This document shows positions 16,012 to 22,716 of a stretch of 30,591 nt of DNA, one piece after another (position 1 is the stretch's first letter; every line of letters starts with the position of its first letter). Origin of the DNA: JACDAF01 sp036276035 (lineage in GTDB: Bacteria; Chloroflexota; Limnocylindria; P2-11E); assembly GCA_036276035.1 (NCBI GenBank), contig DASUCM010000035.1, forward strand, positions 1-30,591. Reading direction: 5' to 3'. Below the pieces are notes generated by a model. It was given only the letters and a program-made list of their open reading frames with translations. It searched no databases and was not told the origin of the DNA. The position numbers and the translations under genes were made by a program.

Positions 16012-16460
16012 GGGTAGCTCCGGAATTGCGCCGACCGGTCGAGCGCGATGGTGTTCGGCAGCAGGGGCCAGGCGATCGCCGTGCGGAACGTGTACCGCAC
16101 GCGCACGGTGATGTAGCACGGCGTGGCGGTCGTCGGCGGGTTGAGGCATGCCGTCACGTTGTCCGCCCGGGTCGGCGTGACGGTGATCGTCGCGTCCGCA
16201 GCGTCGACGCCGGGCACGCGGGAGAGCTCCGTGCGCGCGTACGCGATGACCGCCGCGTCGTTCGTCGCCACGGGCTGGGAGACACCGGCCGCCCGCGAGG
16301 CGCCCGCCTCCGCACCGACGCGGGCGGCGTTCAGGACACCGACCTGTGCCGAAAGCGACCGCGCGAAGTCGAGTCCGCCGAGCAGGAGGAACACGAGCAT
16401 CGGCAGCGCGAGCGCAAGCTCGATGAGGGACTGGCCGGCCTGGCTACGCACGAGCTTCAC
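16008..16460 (-). CDS. TadE-like pseudopilin, first gene
   Basis: 150 residues from GTG 16460, preferred over GTG 16490 because TATCGT lies 6 bases upstream (leaderless arrangement) and the resulting N-terminus KLVRSQAGQSLIELALALP is that of TadE. The hydrophobic helix is about 10-32, then FARSLSAQVGVLNAARVGAEAGA, and a beta-rich domain with two Cys (TACLNPP, ATPCYITV) that could form a disulfide. It starts the operon tadE-tadE-tadG. Its stop overlaps the next start. Confidence 0.87.
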   Translation of the reverse strand: MKLVRSQAGQSLIELALALPMLVFLLLGGLDFARSLSAQVGVLNAARVGAEAGASRAAGVSQPVATNDAAVIAYARTELSRVPGVDAADATITVTPTRADNVTACLNPPTTATPCYITVRVRYTFRTAIAWPLLPNTIALDRSAQFRSYP

Positions 16461-16466
16461 GTTGTA

Positions 16467-16472
16467 ACGATA
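16467..16472 (-). promoter_or_regulatory. -10 element of the tad pseudopilin operon
   Basis: On the minus strand TATCGT is followed by 6 bases and then the GTG at 16460. This supports a leaderless start for the first pseudopilin. Confidence 0.45.
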
Positions 16473-16495
16473 GGTGCGGCGACGCGGCACCGGCC

Positions 16496-16696
16496 GTGCT
16501 CAGGTCGGGGGATATCAGCGTTCCAGGAGGGCATCTGCCGACCCAGAAGGAGCGCAAGGCGCCGAATTCCGCGGGCCGGGTCCCGCCGCCTCAGGACGCG
16601 CAGGGCGGTCAGCCCGGCAAGAAGCGCGGCAGCGCCGGTGGCGCTGGCGCGCAGTCCGGCGCCACCGGGCACCGGGGGAAGAACTCGCCGAAGTAG
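16496..16696 (+). CDS. Small basic low-complexity protein, unknown
   Basis: Not recognised. The frame opens at GTG 16496 (66 residues), but AGGAGG at 16525-16530 is followed 4 bases later by an in-frame CTG (16535), which would give 53 residues starting with Pro-Thr-Gln-Lys-Glu-Arg-Lys. The product is Gly/Pro/Lys/Arg-rich with no hydrophobic core (KKRGSAGGAGAQSG, GHRGKNSPK end) and is probably disordered, perhaps nucleic-acid binding. It diverges from the tad operon and converges on another basic protein. Whether it is translated is uncertain. Confidence 0.4.
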   Translation: MLRSGDISVPGGHLPTQKERKAPNSAGRVPPPQDAQGGQPGKKRGSAGGAGAQSGATGHRGKNSPK

Positions 16697-16733
16697 CGTC
16701 CCGCCGGCTCGCGCCTCACATCTCGGACGCCGG

Positions 16734-17462
16734 CTAGCGCCGCCCTGCGCGCCCCCGTCCGGACGAGGTGCGCCGGTTCGCCTTCTTCCCGCCCTGCGCG
16801 GTCGCCTGCGTCGCGTCGGGTCCCGCCGCCTTCGCGGCGCGCTTCGTCAGCGGCTTCGCGGATCCCCGCGCGCGCGCCGCGACACGCTGCGTGTTGCCGC
16901 TGCGCGTCGCGCGCGTAGGCGTCCGGACCGGCCGCGGCGCGTTCCGGCGCGCCGCGGGCATGACGCCCGCCTCGCCGCGCTTCGCCGCGCGCGATCCGCC
17001 CGCGCGGCGCTTCGCGTTCTTCTCCGTGTCCTTGGCTGCGCGGCCCGGTTCCACACGGCGCTCGCCGGCACGGCGTTCGTCGCGCGTCGCGTCACGCTTC
17101 GCGGCAGAAGAACGGCGGGCGTTCGGTCGCGCCGGAGGCGCCTCGCGCTTCGGTCGCTCGACGTCGCGCTCGACGAGCTCCATGCCGCCGGGCGGATCCG
17201 GATCGCGGCCGGTGGCGCGCGGCACGCGCGTCTCGAGGTGCGGGTTGCGATCCTCCTGGCCCACCGGCACGTCACCCTTCGGCGCGCTGCGATCGTCGCG
17301 CGCTTTCGGGAGGTCCCGCGGCTCGCGGTCCTCGGGACGCTCGTCGCGCAGGCCCATGTGCGGCTCGGGCGTCGGGAAGTCGCCCTGGCCCTTGCTGTGC
17401 TCGCGGCGCGCGGCGAGCAGGTCGCGCGCGCGGTCGGCCTTGTTGTCACGATCGTCAGGCAC
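16734..17462 (-). CDS. Lys/Arg/Ala-rich disordered protein, histone H1-like tail
   Basis: 242 residues from GTG 17462, chosen because GGAGGG lies 6 bases upstream; the longer version (to 17603) would start inside the tmRNA gene. The N-terminal third is charged and Pro-rich (DNKADRARDLL, GDFPTPEPHMGLRDERPED), the rest is a repetitive Ala/Arg/Lys tail (SSAAKRDATRDERR, KPLTKRAAKAAG, GKKANRRTSSGRGRAGRR) like bacterial histone-H1 or HU tail extensions. No enzyme domain is visible. A role in DNA or RNA compaction is inference from composition. It lies immediately downstream of the tmRNA gene. Composition alone makes the opposite strand also open, so confidence is moderate. Confidence 0.55.
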   Translation of the reverse strand: MPDDRDNKADRARDLLAARREHSKGQGDFPTPEPHMGLRDERPEDREPRDLPKARDDRSAPKGDVPVGQEDRNPHLETRVPRATGRDPDPPGGMELVERDVERPKREAPPARPNARRSSAAKRDATRDERRAGERRVEPGRAAKDTEKNAKRRAGGSRAAKRGEAGVMPAARRNAPRPVRTPTRATRSGNTQRVAARARGSAKPLTKRAAKAAGPDATQATAQGGKKANRRTSSGRGRAGRR

Positions 17463-17497
17463 TGGATCCCTCCGGGGCTGAGTGGAGGGGAGACGCA

Positions 17498-17526
17498 GCA
17501 CGAGGCGCGCCAAGCGCGCCCCGTGC
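17498..17526 (-). terminator. Hairpin directly downstream of the tmRNA gene
   Basis: On the minus strand GCACGGGGCGCGC pairs with GCGCGCCTCGTGC (13 bp, one G-U) around a TTG loop, starting 6 bases past the tmRNA 3' end. The following bases are C/T-rich but have no clean T-run. It probably ends the tmRNA transcript or sets the site for 3' trimming. Confidence 0.65.
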
Positions 17527-17531
17527 GTCTG

Positions 17532-17881
17532 TGGAGATGGGGGAGGGTCGAACTCCCCGTCCAAGGCCCTTGAGCGTTCCGCGTCTACGAGCGTGTCCGG
17601 CACTTTGTTCGTCTCACGGTCCCGGACGCGTACCGACGCGCTTCCGGTCCCGCCAGGCCGGTTGTCTTAGATCCGCTCACCGACCGTCGGCGGACCGCAC
17701 CTCTGCTTTTTCGTCCTTCCCGGTCCGCAGAGGTGAGTCCGGGAGGACGCTCACTGACTAGGCAGCGAGTGCGTAAGAGTTTGTGCCAGTTATCTGGCTG
17801 CCGTTCGGATTAGCGAGGAAGAACGGCGTACCTCGGATCGCAGCGGAACGTTCGCCTGCCCTGTCGAAACCACGCATCCCC
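17532..17881 (-). ncRNA. ssrA: Transfer-messenger RNA (tmRNA, SsrA)
   Basis: The 5' end (17881 downwards) reads GGGGATGCGTGGTTTCGACA, the conserved tmRNA 5' motif. The 3' end reads GGGGAGTTCGACCCTCCCCC (T arm) and CATCTCC plus A at 17532. GGGGATG and CATCTCC form the 7-bp acceptor stem with one G-U. The reading frame 17814-17758 encodes ANPNGSQITGTNSYALAA and a TAG stop, a tag ending in the usual ALAA degron. The 350-nt length is typical for one-piece tmRNA. The genome encodes ACA rather than ACCA after the acceptor stem, so CCA must be added. Works with SmpB (10763-11263). Confidence 0.96.
17758..17814 (-). other. tmRNA tag reading frame
   Basis: Resume codon GCT (Ala) at 17814-17812, 18 codons, stop TAG at 17760-17758. 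The encoded tag ANPNGSQITGTNSYALAA ends in ALAA, recognised by ClpXP-type proteases in the family. Confidence 0.93.
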
Positions 17882-17906
17882 GCGCGTCCCTCGACGGGAC
17901 ACCCGA

Positions 17907-17912
17907 ATTGTA
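17907..17912 (-). promoter_or_regulatory. tmRNA promoter -10 element
   Basis: On the minus strand TACAAT (5 of 6 matches to TATAAT) lies about 25 bases before the mature 5' end. A TTCTCA lies 17 bases further upstream as a partial -35. The promoter overlaps the promoter of the divergent SGNH gene. Confidence 0.6.
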
Positions 17913-17916
17913 TCGG

Positions 17917-17922
17917 TACCCT
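17917..17922 (+). promoter_or_regulatory. -10 element of the SGNH lipoprotein gene (leaderless)
   Basis: TACCCT lies 6 bases before ATG 17929. It is within 5 bases of the opposed tmRNA -10, so the two promoters cannot be occupied at once. Confidence 0.4.
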
Positions 17923-17928
17923 CGATGG

Positions 17929-18645
17929 ATGAGAAGGCCCCTCATGGTGATGCTGGCGACGCTCGGCATGACGCTCGTGGCATGTTCCGGACCGCGAGAG
18001 ACGACGACGAGCTCGACCGAGCGCAGCCCCGTCCCGACGAGGGGTCCGGAGCGCTACGTCGCGATCGGCGCGTCGGACAGCGTCGGCGTCGGCGCGCGCG
18101 ATCCGGCGACAGGCTCCTGGCCCGCGCGCGTCGCGGCGAAGCTCGTCCCGGGCTCGACGTACGCGAACTACGGCGTCTCGGGGTCCCTGCTCTCGCAGGC
18201 CCTCCGCGATCAGGCACCCGCGGCGCTGTCGCGCGAGCCGACGCTCGTTTCGGTGTGGCTCGCGGTCAACGACCTCAACGCGGGGATCGACCCGGCGCAG
18301 TACGGTGCGTCGCTCGACGCGCTCCTCGACCTGCTCGTGCCGCGGACACGCGCGACGGTGTTCGTCGGCAACGTGCCGGACCTCCGCGCCGTGCCCGTCT
18401 ACGCGCGGCTCGATCCGCAGGTCGTCACCGCCCGTGTCAACGCGTTCAACGCGGAGATCGCGCGGAGCGCCGCGCGTCATCCCGGGCGTGTCGTCGTCGT
18501 CGATCTCCACGCGGGATCGGCGGAGCTGGTGAGCAGCGCGACCGTGTCCGCGGACGGGTTCCACCCGAGCGATCGCGGCTACGAGCTCATCGCGGAGCGC
18601 TTCCTCACCGCGATGCGCCAGGCCGGCGTGCGTGTGACGGCCTGA
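17929..18645 (+). CDS. SGNH/GDSL-hydrolase lipoprotein
   Basis: 238 residues from ATG 17929. A lipoprotein signal (RRPLMVMLATLGMTLVAC) ends at the lipobox LVAC with Cys19, followed by a Thr/Ser linker. Catalytic blocks: AIGASDSVG with Ser51, NYGVSGS, VWLAVNDLNAG (Asn114, usual GxND here AVND), and DGFHPSDRGY with Asp209 and His212. These are the SGNH residues Ser, Gly, Asn and His. Expected activity is an esterase, lipase or acetyl-hydrolase at the outer face of the membrane; the substrate is unknown. It is divergent from tmRNA and convergent with the MFS gene (28-base gap, no hairpin seen). Confidence 0.9.
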   Translation: MRRPLMVMLATLGMTLVACSGPRETTTSSTERSPVPTRGPERYVAIGASDSVGVGARDPATGSWPARVAAKLVPGSTYANYGVSGSLLSQALRDQAPAALSREPTLVSVWLAVNDLNAGIDPAQYGASLDALLDLLVPRTRATVFVGNVPDLRAVPVYARLDPQVVTARVNAFNAEIARSAARHPGRVVVVDLHAGSAELVSSATVSADGFHPSDRGYELIAERFLTAMRQAGVRVTA

Positions 18646-18673
18646 GCGGACCACGACGCGCCGGGGGGAAGCC

Positions 18674-19885
18674 CTAGGCAGCGGGCGCCGGTGTCGGCGT
18701 CACCGCCGGATCGGGCAGGCGCACGACGCGCGCCATGAGGACGAGGCCCGCCGACATGAAGCCGAGGCCGAGGAGCATGACCGCGGGGAGCGGGAAGATC
18801 CCGATGAGCGCGGAGAAGAGGAACGGCGCGATCGTCCCGCGCACGCCGAGGAGGAACGAGTTCGCCGTCGCGTACTCGACCACGCGCCCCGGGGGGGCGA
18901 GCTGCATCACGTTCAGGTGGTACGTGAGCTCGCCGCCCGCGATCGCGACACCCGCGATGACCGCGACCGGCAGCAGCACCCAGACGTCTGGCGCGAGCAG
19001 GTACCCGATCGGGATGAAGAGCGTGAGCGCGCTGTTCCGCGCGGCCCACACGACCGATGACCGCCCGCGGTCGAGCACGCGGCCCCAGACCCAGAAGGCC
19101 ACGATCGCGGTCGCGGACTGCACCGCCGCGTAGGCGCCGATGAACTCGTTCGGGGCGTTGAAGCGGTCGACGAGGAGGAGCGGGATGAGCGCGGCGTTGC
19201 CGAGGTTGCCGATGCCAAAGACGACGAAGGAGATGAGCAGCTGGCGGTACCGCACGTCCCGCCAGATGTCTGGCGCGATCTCCCAGAACGGACGGCGTAC
19301 CTCGGGCGTCTCCTGCGCATCGGTGCGCATGAACAGGACGGCGATGGCGCCGGGCATGGAGATGACCGCGGCGGCCGCGAAGACCCACCCGGCAGGGAAC
19401 ACGTCGATGAACGCGCCTGCGAGCGCCGCGGAGGCGATGCTCGCGATGGAGAACCCGATGCGGACCTTTCCCATCGCCTGCCCGCGCTCGCGCGGCGGGT
19501 AGATCGCCCCCATGAGCGACGTGTAGGCCGCGACGTTCGCGATCGTGATGATCCAGAAGGTGACGGTCGTGAGCGCGAAGAGGAGCGGCGTCGTCGCGGC
19601 GATGACGCCGGCGATGAAGACGGTGCGCGCTGCGATGACGGTCCAGGCGACGACGCGGACGCGGTCGCGGCCGGTGAAGAGGTAGGCGCCGAGCGGAGAG
19701 AGGAGGTGGCCGATGAACGGGCCGGCAACGACGAGCGCGACATCGATGGCCGATCCGCCGGCGCGCCGGACGACGACCGGCATGAACGCGATGAGGACCG
19801 CGAGGTAGATCCCCGCGCAGACGCCCGCGAAGGCGTCGATGCGGAAATTCCGCCGGACGCGCTCAGGCGCCCAGTTGCCGTCCAG
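18674..19885 (-). CDS. Major facilitator superfamily transporter, probable CTG start
   Basis: 403 residues if it starts at CTG 19885, immediately after the jag TAG; the first ATG is at 19783 and would give 369 residues. The upstream 34 codons are in frame and read as a normal MFS first helix (DAFAGVCAGIYLAVLIAF), so the shorter form would lack half of TM1. No ATG, GTG or TTG exists in those 34 codons. GGAGGG lies about 12 bases before the CTG. Features: about 12 helices, TGRDRVRVVAWTV loop, and a Pro/Ala tail. The substrate is unknown. It is the last gene of the rpmH-rnpA-yidD-yidC-jag run. Confidence 0.85.
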   Translation of the reverse strand: MDGNWAPERVRRNFRIDAFAGVCAGIYLAVLIAFMPVVVRRAGGSAIDVALVVAGPFIGHLLSPLGAYLFTGRDRVRVVAWTVIAARTVFIAGVIAATTPLLFALTTVTFWIITIANVAAYTSLMGAIYPPRERGQAMGKVRIGFSIASIASAALAGAFIDVFPAGWVFAAAAVISMPGAIAVLFMRTDAQETPEVRRPFWEIAPDIWRDVRYRQLLISFVVFGIGNLGNAALIPLLLVDRFNAPNEFIGAYAAVQSATAIVAFWVWGRVLDRGRSSVVWAARNSALTLFIPIGYLLAPDVWVLLPVAVIAGVAIAGGELTYHLNVMQLAPPGRVVEYATANSFLLGVRGTIAPFLFSALIGIFPLPAVMLLGLGFMSAGLVLMARVVRLPDPAVTPTPAPAA

Positions 19886-20803
19886 CTACCGGTCCCGCCC
19901 TCCGGGACCGGGCGGCCCTCCCGGGCGCGGCCGGAACCCGCCGGGCCGGGGGCCGAAGCCCCGTCGCGGCCCGTAGGGCGCCGCACCCGCGGGTGCGCCA
20001 CCGGGACGCGGGCGGAAGCCACCGGGTGCGGGCCGCCGGAACGGCGGCGCCGCCGGCGCCGGACCGCGCGCGCCGGGCGCCGTCGAGCTGATGACGACGC
20101 GCCGGTTCGGCTCGATGCCGACGGACTCGGTGCGGATCCCCTGCTGGTCCTGCACGGCGAGATGCACGATGCGGCGCTCGTACGCGAGCATCGGCTCGAG
20201 CGTCACCGCCTGCCCCGACATGCGCACACGCGATGCGACGCGGACCGCGACCTCGCGGAGCTGCTCCTCGCGGCGGCGCCGGTAGCCCTCGACGTCGACC
20301 GGCACGTGGACCGTGCGGCCGACCTTGCGCGACGTGATGGCGGAGACGATCTGCTGCAGCGCGACGAGGTTCTCCCCCCCGCGGCCGATGAGCACGCCAA
20401 GGTCCGGGCCGAGCACCTCGAGGCCCTCGTGGTCCTTCTCTTCCGAGAGCTCGACGTCCGCCTGGACGCCCATCTTCTCGAGGAGCTCCTGGAGGATCGT
20501 CACGCCGACCGCGAGCTCCTCGGTGTAGGCGGGGGCCTCGTCGTCGCCGCCCTCGTCGCGGCGCGCGTCCGGGCGCCGCGGGACCTCGGCCTCGTCGACG
20601 ACCGGCTCGGCCTCCCGCACCGCCTCGTCGAACGAGAGCATCACGCGCGCGTCCTCGCCGCCGAGCCCGAGCATGTTCGCGGGCTTGCCGCGCTCGAGGA
20701 TCTCGATGTCGACGTCCGCCCGCCTGCGGCCGAGCTGGTGCAGGCCGCGCTCGATCGCCTCTTCGACGGTCCTTCCCGTGAACTCCTCACCACGCAGCGG
20801 CAT
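19886..20803 (-). CDS. jag: Jag/KhpB (EloR-like) RNA-binding protein
   Basis: 305 residues from ATG 20803, with GGAGG 9 bases upstream. Order: Jag-N domain (about 5-58, GKPANMLGLGGEDARVML), an acidic linker (65-92), a KH domain (about 95-172) with VLIGRGGENL at 137-146, and an R3H domain (about 175-240, ERRIVHLAV near 209-217). Residues 245-305 are a Pro/Gly/Arg-rich tail with FRPRPGG twice and FGPRPGG once. Family members bind RNA and affect cell elongation and division in Firmicutes. It follows yidC by 3 bases, the usual order. Confidence 0.94.
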   Translation of the reverse strand: MPLRGEEFTGRTVEEAIERGLHQLGRRRADVDIEILERGKPANMLGLGGEDARVMLSFDEAVREAEPVVDEAEVPRRPDARRDEGGDDEAPAYTEELAVGVTILQELLEKMGVQADVELSEEKDHEGLEVLGPDLGVLIGRGGENLVALQQIVSAITSRKVGRTVHVPVDVEGYRRRREEQLREVAVRVASRVRMSGQAVTLEPMLAYERRIVHLAVQDQQGIRTESVGIEPNRRVVISSTAPGARGPAPAAPPFRRPAPGGFRPRPGGAPAGAAPYGPRRGFGPRPGGFRPRPGGPPGPGGRDR

Positions 20804-20806
20804 TCG

Positions 20807-21772
20807 CTATCTCCTCCGCTTCTTGCGGTCGCGTGTTCTCTGCTTATCGCGGGGACCGGTCTGGCGCGCCCCGGCGCCGGGCGCGCCCGGGGCGCCGTCG
20901 CCGTTGCCGGCCGCGCCGCCGTTGGACGCCTTCGCGCCGCTCGCGCGCATGTCCGCGTTCGCCTCGACGACGGCGGCCTGCTGCAGCGTCGCGAGCGTCT
21001 TGTCCGCGGGCGTCGGGATCGCGCGGAGGAACGGCAGCCACTTCGCGAGCTGCCCCCAGCCGGTGACGACGTACTGCTGGGCGATCTGGAAGACGGTCGT
21101 CGCGACCCAGTAGAGCGACAGTCCCGATGGCAGGCCCCAAGCGATGACGACCGTGATGAGCGGGAAGTAGTACGCCATCGACTGCATCATCTTCGCCTGC
21201 GGGTCCGTGCTCGGCTTCTGCCCGTACGGCATCGCCATCACGGACGAGATGAGCTGCGTCGCGCCGGCGAGGATCGGCAGGATGAACCACGGGTCGGGCT
21301 GGCCGAGCCCGTTCGTGATCCACGGCAGCCAGTGGGCCGCAAGGTCCAGCTTCTCGCCGGCCTCGACCGGATTCGGTACGAACGGCCAGAGGATGCCGCG
21401 CAGCGACTCGCCGGTGAGCTCCGGCGCCTGCAGGAACGCGGCGTACATCGCGAAGAGGATCGGCATCTGCACGAGCAGCGGCAGGCAGCCCGACGCCGGG
21501 TTGTAGCCGCGCTCGCGGTAGAGCTTCATCTGCTCCTCGGTGACCTTCTGCCGGTCCTTGCCGTACTTCGCGCGGATCTCGTTCATCGCGGGACCGATCT
21601 CCTGCATGACGCGCTGCGAGCGGATCTGCGCGACGAACAGGGGGTAGAGCAGCAGGCGGATGCCGACGGTCACCGCGACGATCGCGAAGCCGAAGTCGCG
21701 GAAGAGCCCGTACGCGAGCACGAGCAGGGAGATGAGCGGGTGGACGAGGAGGAAGTTCCAGATCTCGGTCAT
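20807..21772 (-). CDS. yidC: Membrane protein insertase YidC (Oxa1 type)
   Basis: 321 residues from ATG 21772. The short form lacks the large periplasmic domain of E. coli YidC. Hydrophobic helices match the five-helix Oxa1 core: DFGFAIVAVTVGIRLLLYPLF with the conserved Arg, the cytoplasmic hairpin MQEIGPAMNEIRAKYGKDRQ, GCLPLLVQMPILFAMYAAF, then two helices in WFILPILAGATQLISS and FPLITVVIAWGLPSGLSLYW. The tail is Gly/Ala-rich and ends in RDRKKRRR, suitable for ribosome contact. Inserts membrane proteins, alone or with SecYEG. A 4-base gap follows yidD. Confidence 0.96.
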   Translation of the reverse strand: MTEIWNFLLVHPLISLLVLAYGLFRDFGFAIVAVTVGIRLLLYPLFVAQIRSQRVMQEIGPAMNEIRAKYGKDRQKVTEEQMKLYRERGYNPASGCLPLLVQMPILFAMYAAFLQAPELTGESLRGILWPFVPNPVEAGEKLDLAAHWLPWITNGLGQPDPWFILPILAGATQLISSVMAMPYGQKPSTDPQAKMMQSMAYYFPLITVVIAWGLPSGLSLYWVATTVFQIAQQYVVTGWGQLAKWLPFLRAIPTPADKTLATLQQAAVVEANADMRASGAKASNGGAAGNGDGAPGAPGAGARQTGPRDKQRTRDRKKRRR

Positions 21773-21776
21773 CGGC

Positions 21777-21986
21777 TCACCGCACCGGGTCGTAGCCGCC
21801 GCGGCTGAACGGGTTGCAGGACAGCAGGCGCCGGAGGGCGAGGGCAGTGCCCTTGAGGACCCCGTAGCGCTCGACCGCCTCCACGGCGTACTCCGAGCAG
21901 GTCGGGGTGTACCGGCAGGCCGGGGGCAGGAGCGGGCTGACGTGCCGCTTGTAGCCGCGCAGGGCCGCGAGGACGAGGCTTTTCAC
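21777..21986 (-). CDS. yidD: Membrane protein insertion efficiency factor YidD
   Basis: 69 residues. CRYTPTCSEYAVEAVERYG and LSCNPFSRGGYDPV are the hallmark YidD cysteine motifs. Its ATG overlaps the rnpA stop (ATGA, 21983-21986) and it is followed by yidC. A small cytoplasmic-face protein that supports YidC-dependent insertion. Confidence 0.95.
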   Translation of the reverse strand: MKSLVLAALRGYKRHVSPLLPPACRYTPTCSEYAVEAVERYGVLKGTALALRRLLSCNPFSRGGYDPVR

Positions 21987-22321
21987 GGGCGGAGCGCGCC
22001 GTCCAGGGCGCGGGCGACGGCGGCGCGGAGATCCGCCGCCGGCGCGTCGTGGGCCGCCCGGCGGGCCGCGAGCACGAGGTCCACCGAGGGGGCCGCCGAA
22101 CGGGACCGCAGCTCCAGCCGGACGGCCTCGCGCAGGCGCCGGCGCGCGCGGTTGCGCCGCACGGCGGTGCCGAGCTCGCGCGTCGCGGAGACGGCGAGGC
22201 GCACGGCGCCGGCATCGTTCGGCGCGGCCCGGAGCGTGAAGTGCGGGTCGGTGCGCGCCCGGCCGCTCGCCCGGACGGCGGCGATGTCCTTCGTGCGCCG
22301 CAACCGAGCGGCGTCGACCAC
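21983..22321 (-). CDS. rnpA: Ribonuclease P protein component
   Basis: 112 residues, GTG 22321. The central RNRARRRLREAVRLEL is the RNR motif of RnpA, and RLRRTKDIAAVRASGRARTDPHFTLR is the N-terminal substrate-binding strand/helix region. It binds RNase P RNA and helps 5' maturation of tRNA; the RNase P RNA gene is not in the window. It starts 7 bases after the rpmH stop and overlaps yidD. Confidence 0.95.
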   Translation of the reverse strand: MVDAARLRRTKDIAAVRASGRARTDPHFTLRAAPNDAGAVRLAVSATRELGTAVRRNRARRRLREAVRLELRSRSAAPSVDLVLAARRAAHDAPAADLRAAVARALDGALRP

Positions 22322-22328
22322 CGTCGTG

Positions 22329-22466
22329 TTAGGCGACGGTGAGACGCTTGCGCCCGCGTGCGCGACGAGTGGCGAGGACCTTGCGTCCTCCCGTCGTCTT
22401 CATGCGTTCGCGGAAACCATGGACGCGCGCGCGCCTGCGCGTCTTCGGCTGATACGTGCGCTTCAC
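22329..22466 (-). CDS. rpmH: 50S ribosomal protein bL34
   Basis: 45 residues from GTG 22466, ending TAA 22331-22329. The sequence begins MKRTYQPKTRRRARVHGF and continues RERMKTTGGRKVLATRRARGR, the fully typical bL34. An AAGGGA lies about 7 bases before the GTG. It is the first gene of the left-going rpmH-rnpA-yidD-yidC-jag operon, divergent from dnaA as in most bacteria. Confidence 0.96.
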   Translation of the reverse strand: MKRTYQPKTRRRARVHGFRERMKTTGGRKVLATRRARGRKRLTVA

Positions 22467-22716
22467 GATCGAGTCCCTTCTTCGCCCTAGAAGGACGGAT
22501 GCATCAAGTGGGTTGGCAGCGTCTGCCTGTGTGAGAAAGTCTAGCAGCCGCGCGCGGACGTCGATGCGGACACGACGTGTGATGTCTTCGCACTTTCCGC
22601 ACGAACTCTCGCGGGGTTATAGTTCGCGGGCTTCCACGGCGTGTCTTCCAAGGGGCGGCTGCGCGTGGCGATCGTTCTGTCGGTGTGGTCATCGTCAGCG
22701 GGAATGGGGAGCGTCA
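22467..22716. promoter_or_regulatory. rpmH-dnaA divergent promoter region
   Basis: 250 bases. For dnaA the best -10 is TATAGT at 22618-22623 (5 of 6), with only a weak -35 (TTCCGC, 17 bases upstream). For rpmH, TAGACT on the minus strand at 22543-22538 is a possible -10. I found no perfect TTATCCACA box here, unlike the dnaA-dnaN spacer. Confidence 0.5.

Noticed and set aside
16768..17481. Plus-strand frame opposite the basic protein
   Set aside because: It lacks a ribosome binding site and its Arg/Ser/Ala composition is a mirror of the Lys/Arg/Ala frame; the minus-strand frame has GGAGGG 6 bases before GTG.
17536..17565. A tRNA T-arm-like sequence on the minus strand
   Set aside because: It is the 3' tRNA-like end of tmRNA, with the matching 5' end at 17881 and the tag frame between; not a separate tRNA.
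17463..17603. A longer version of the basic protein starting at 17603
   Set aside because: It would begin inside the tmRNA gene; GTG 17462 with GGAGGG upstream is the better start.
17758..18654. A 298-codon minus-strand reading frame ending in the tmRNA tag
   Set aside because: It runs antisense to the SGNH gene and ends in the tag only because both share a frame; the real elements are tmRNA and SGNH.
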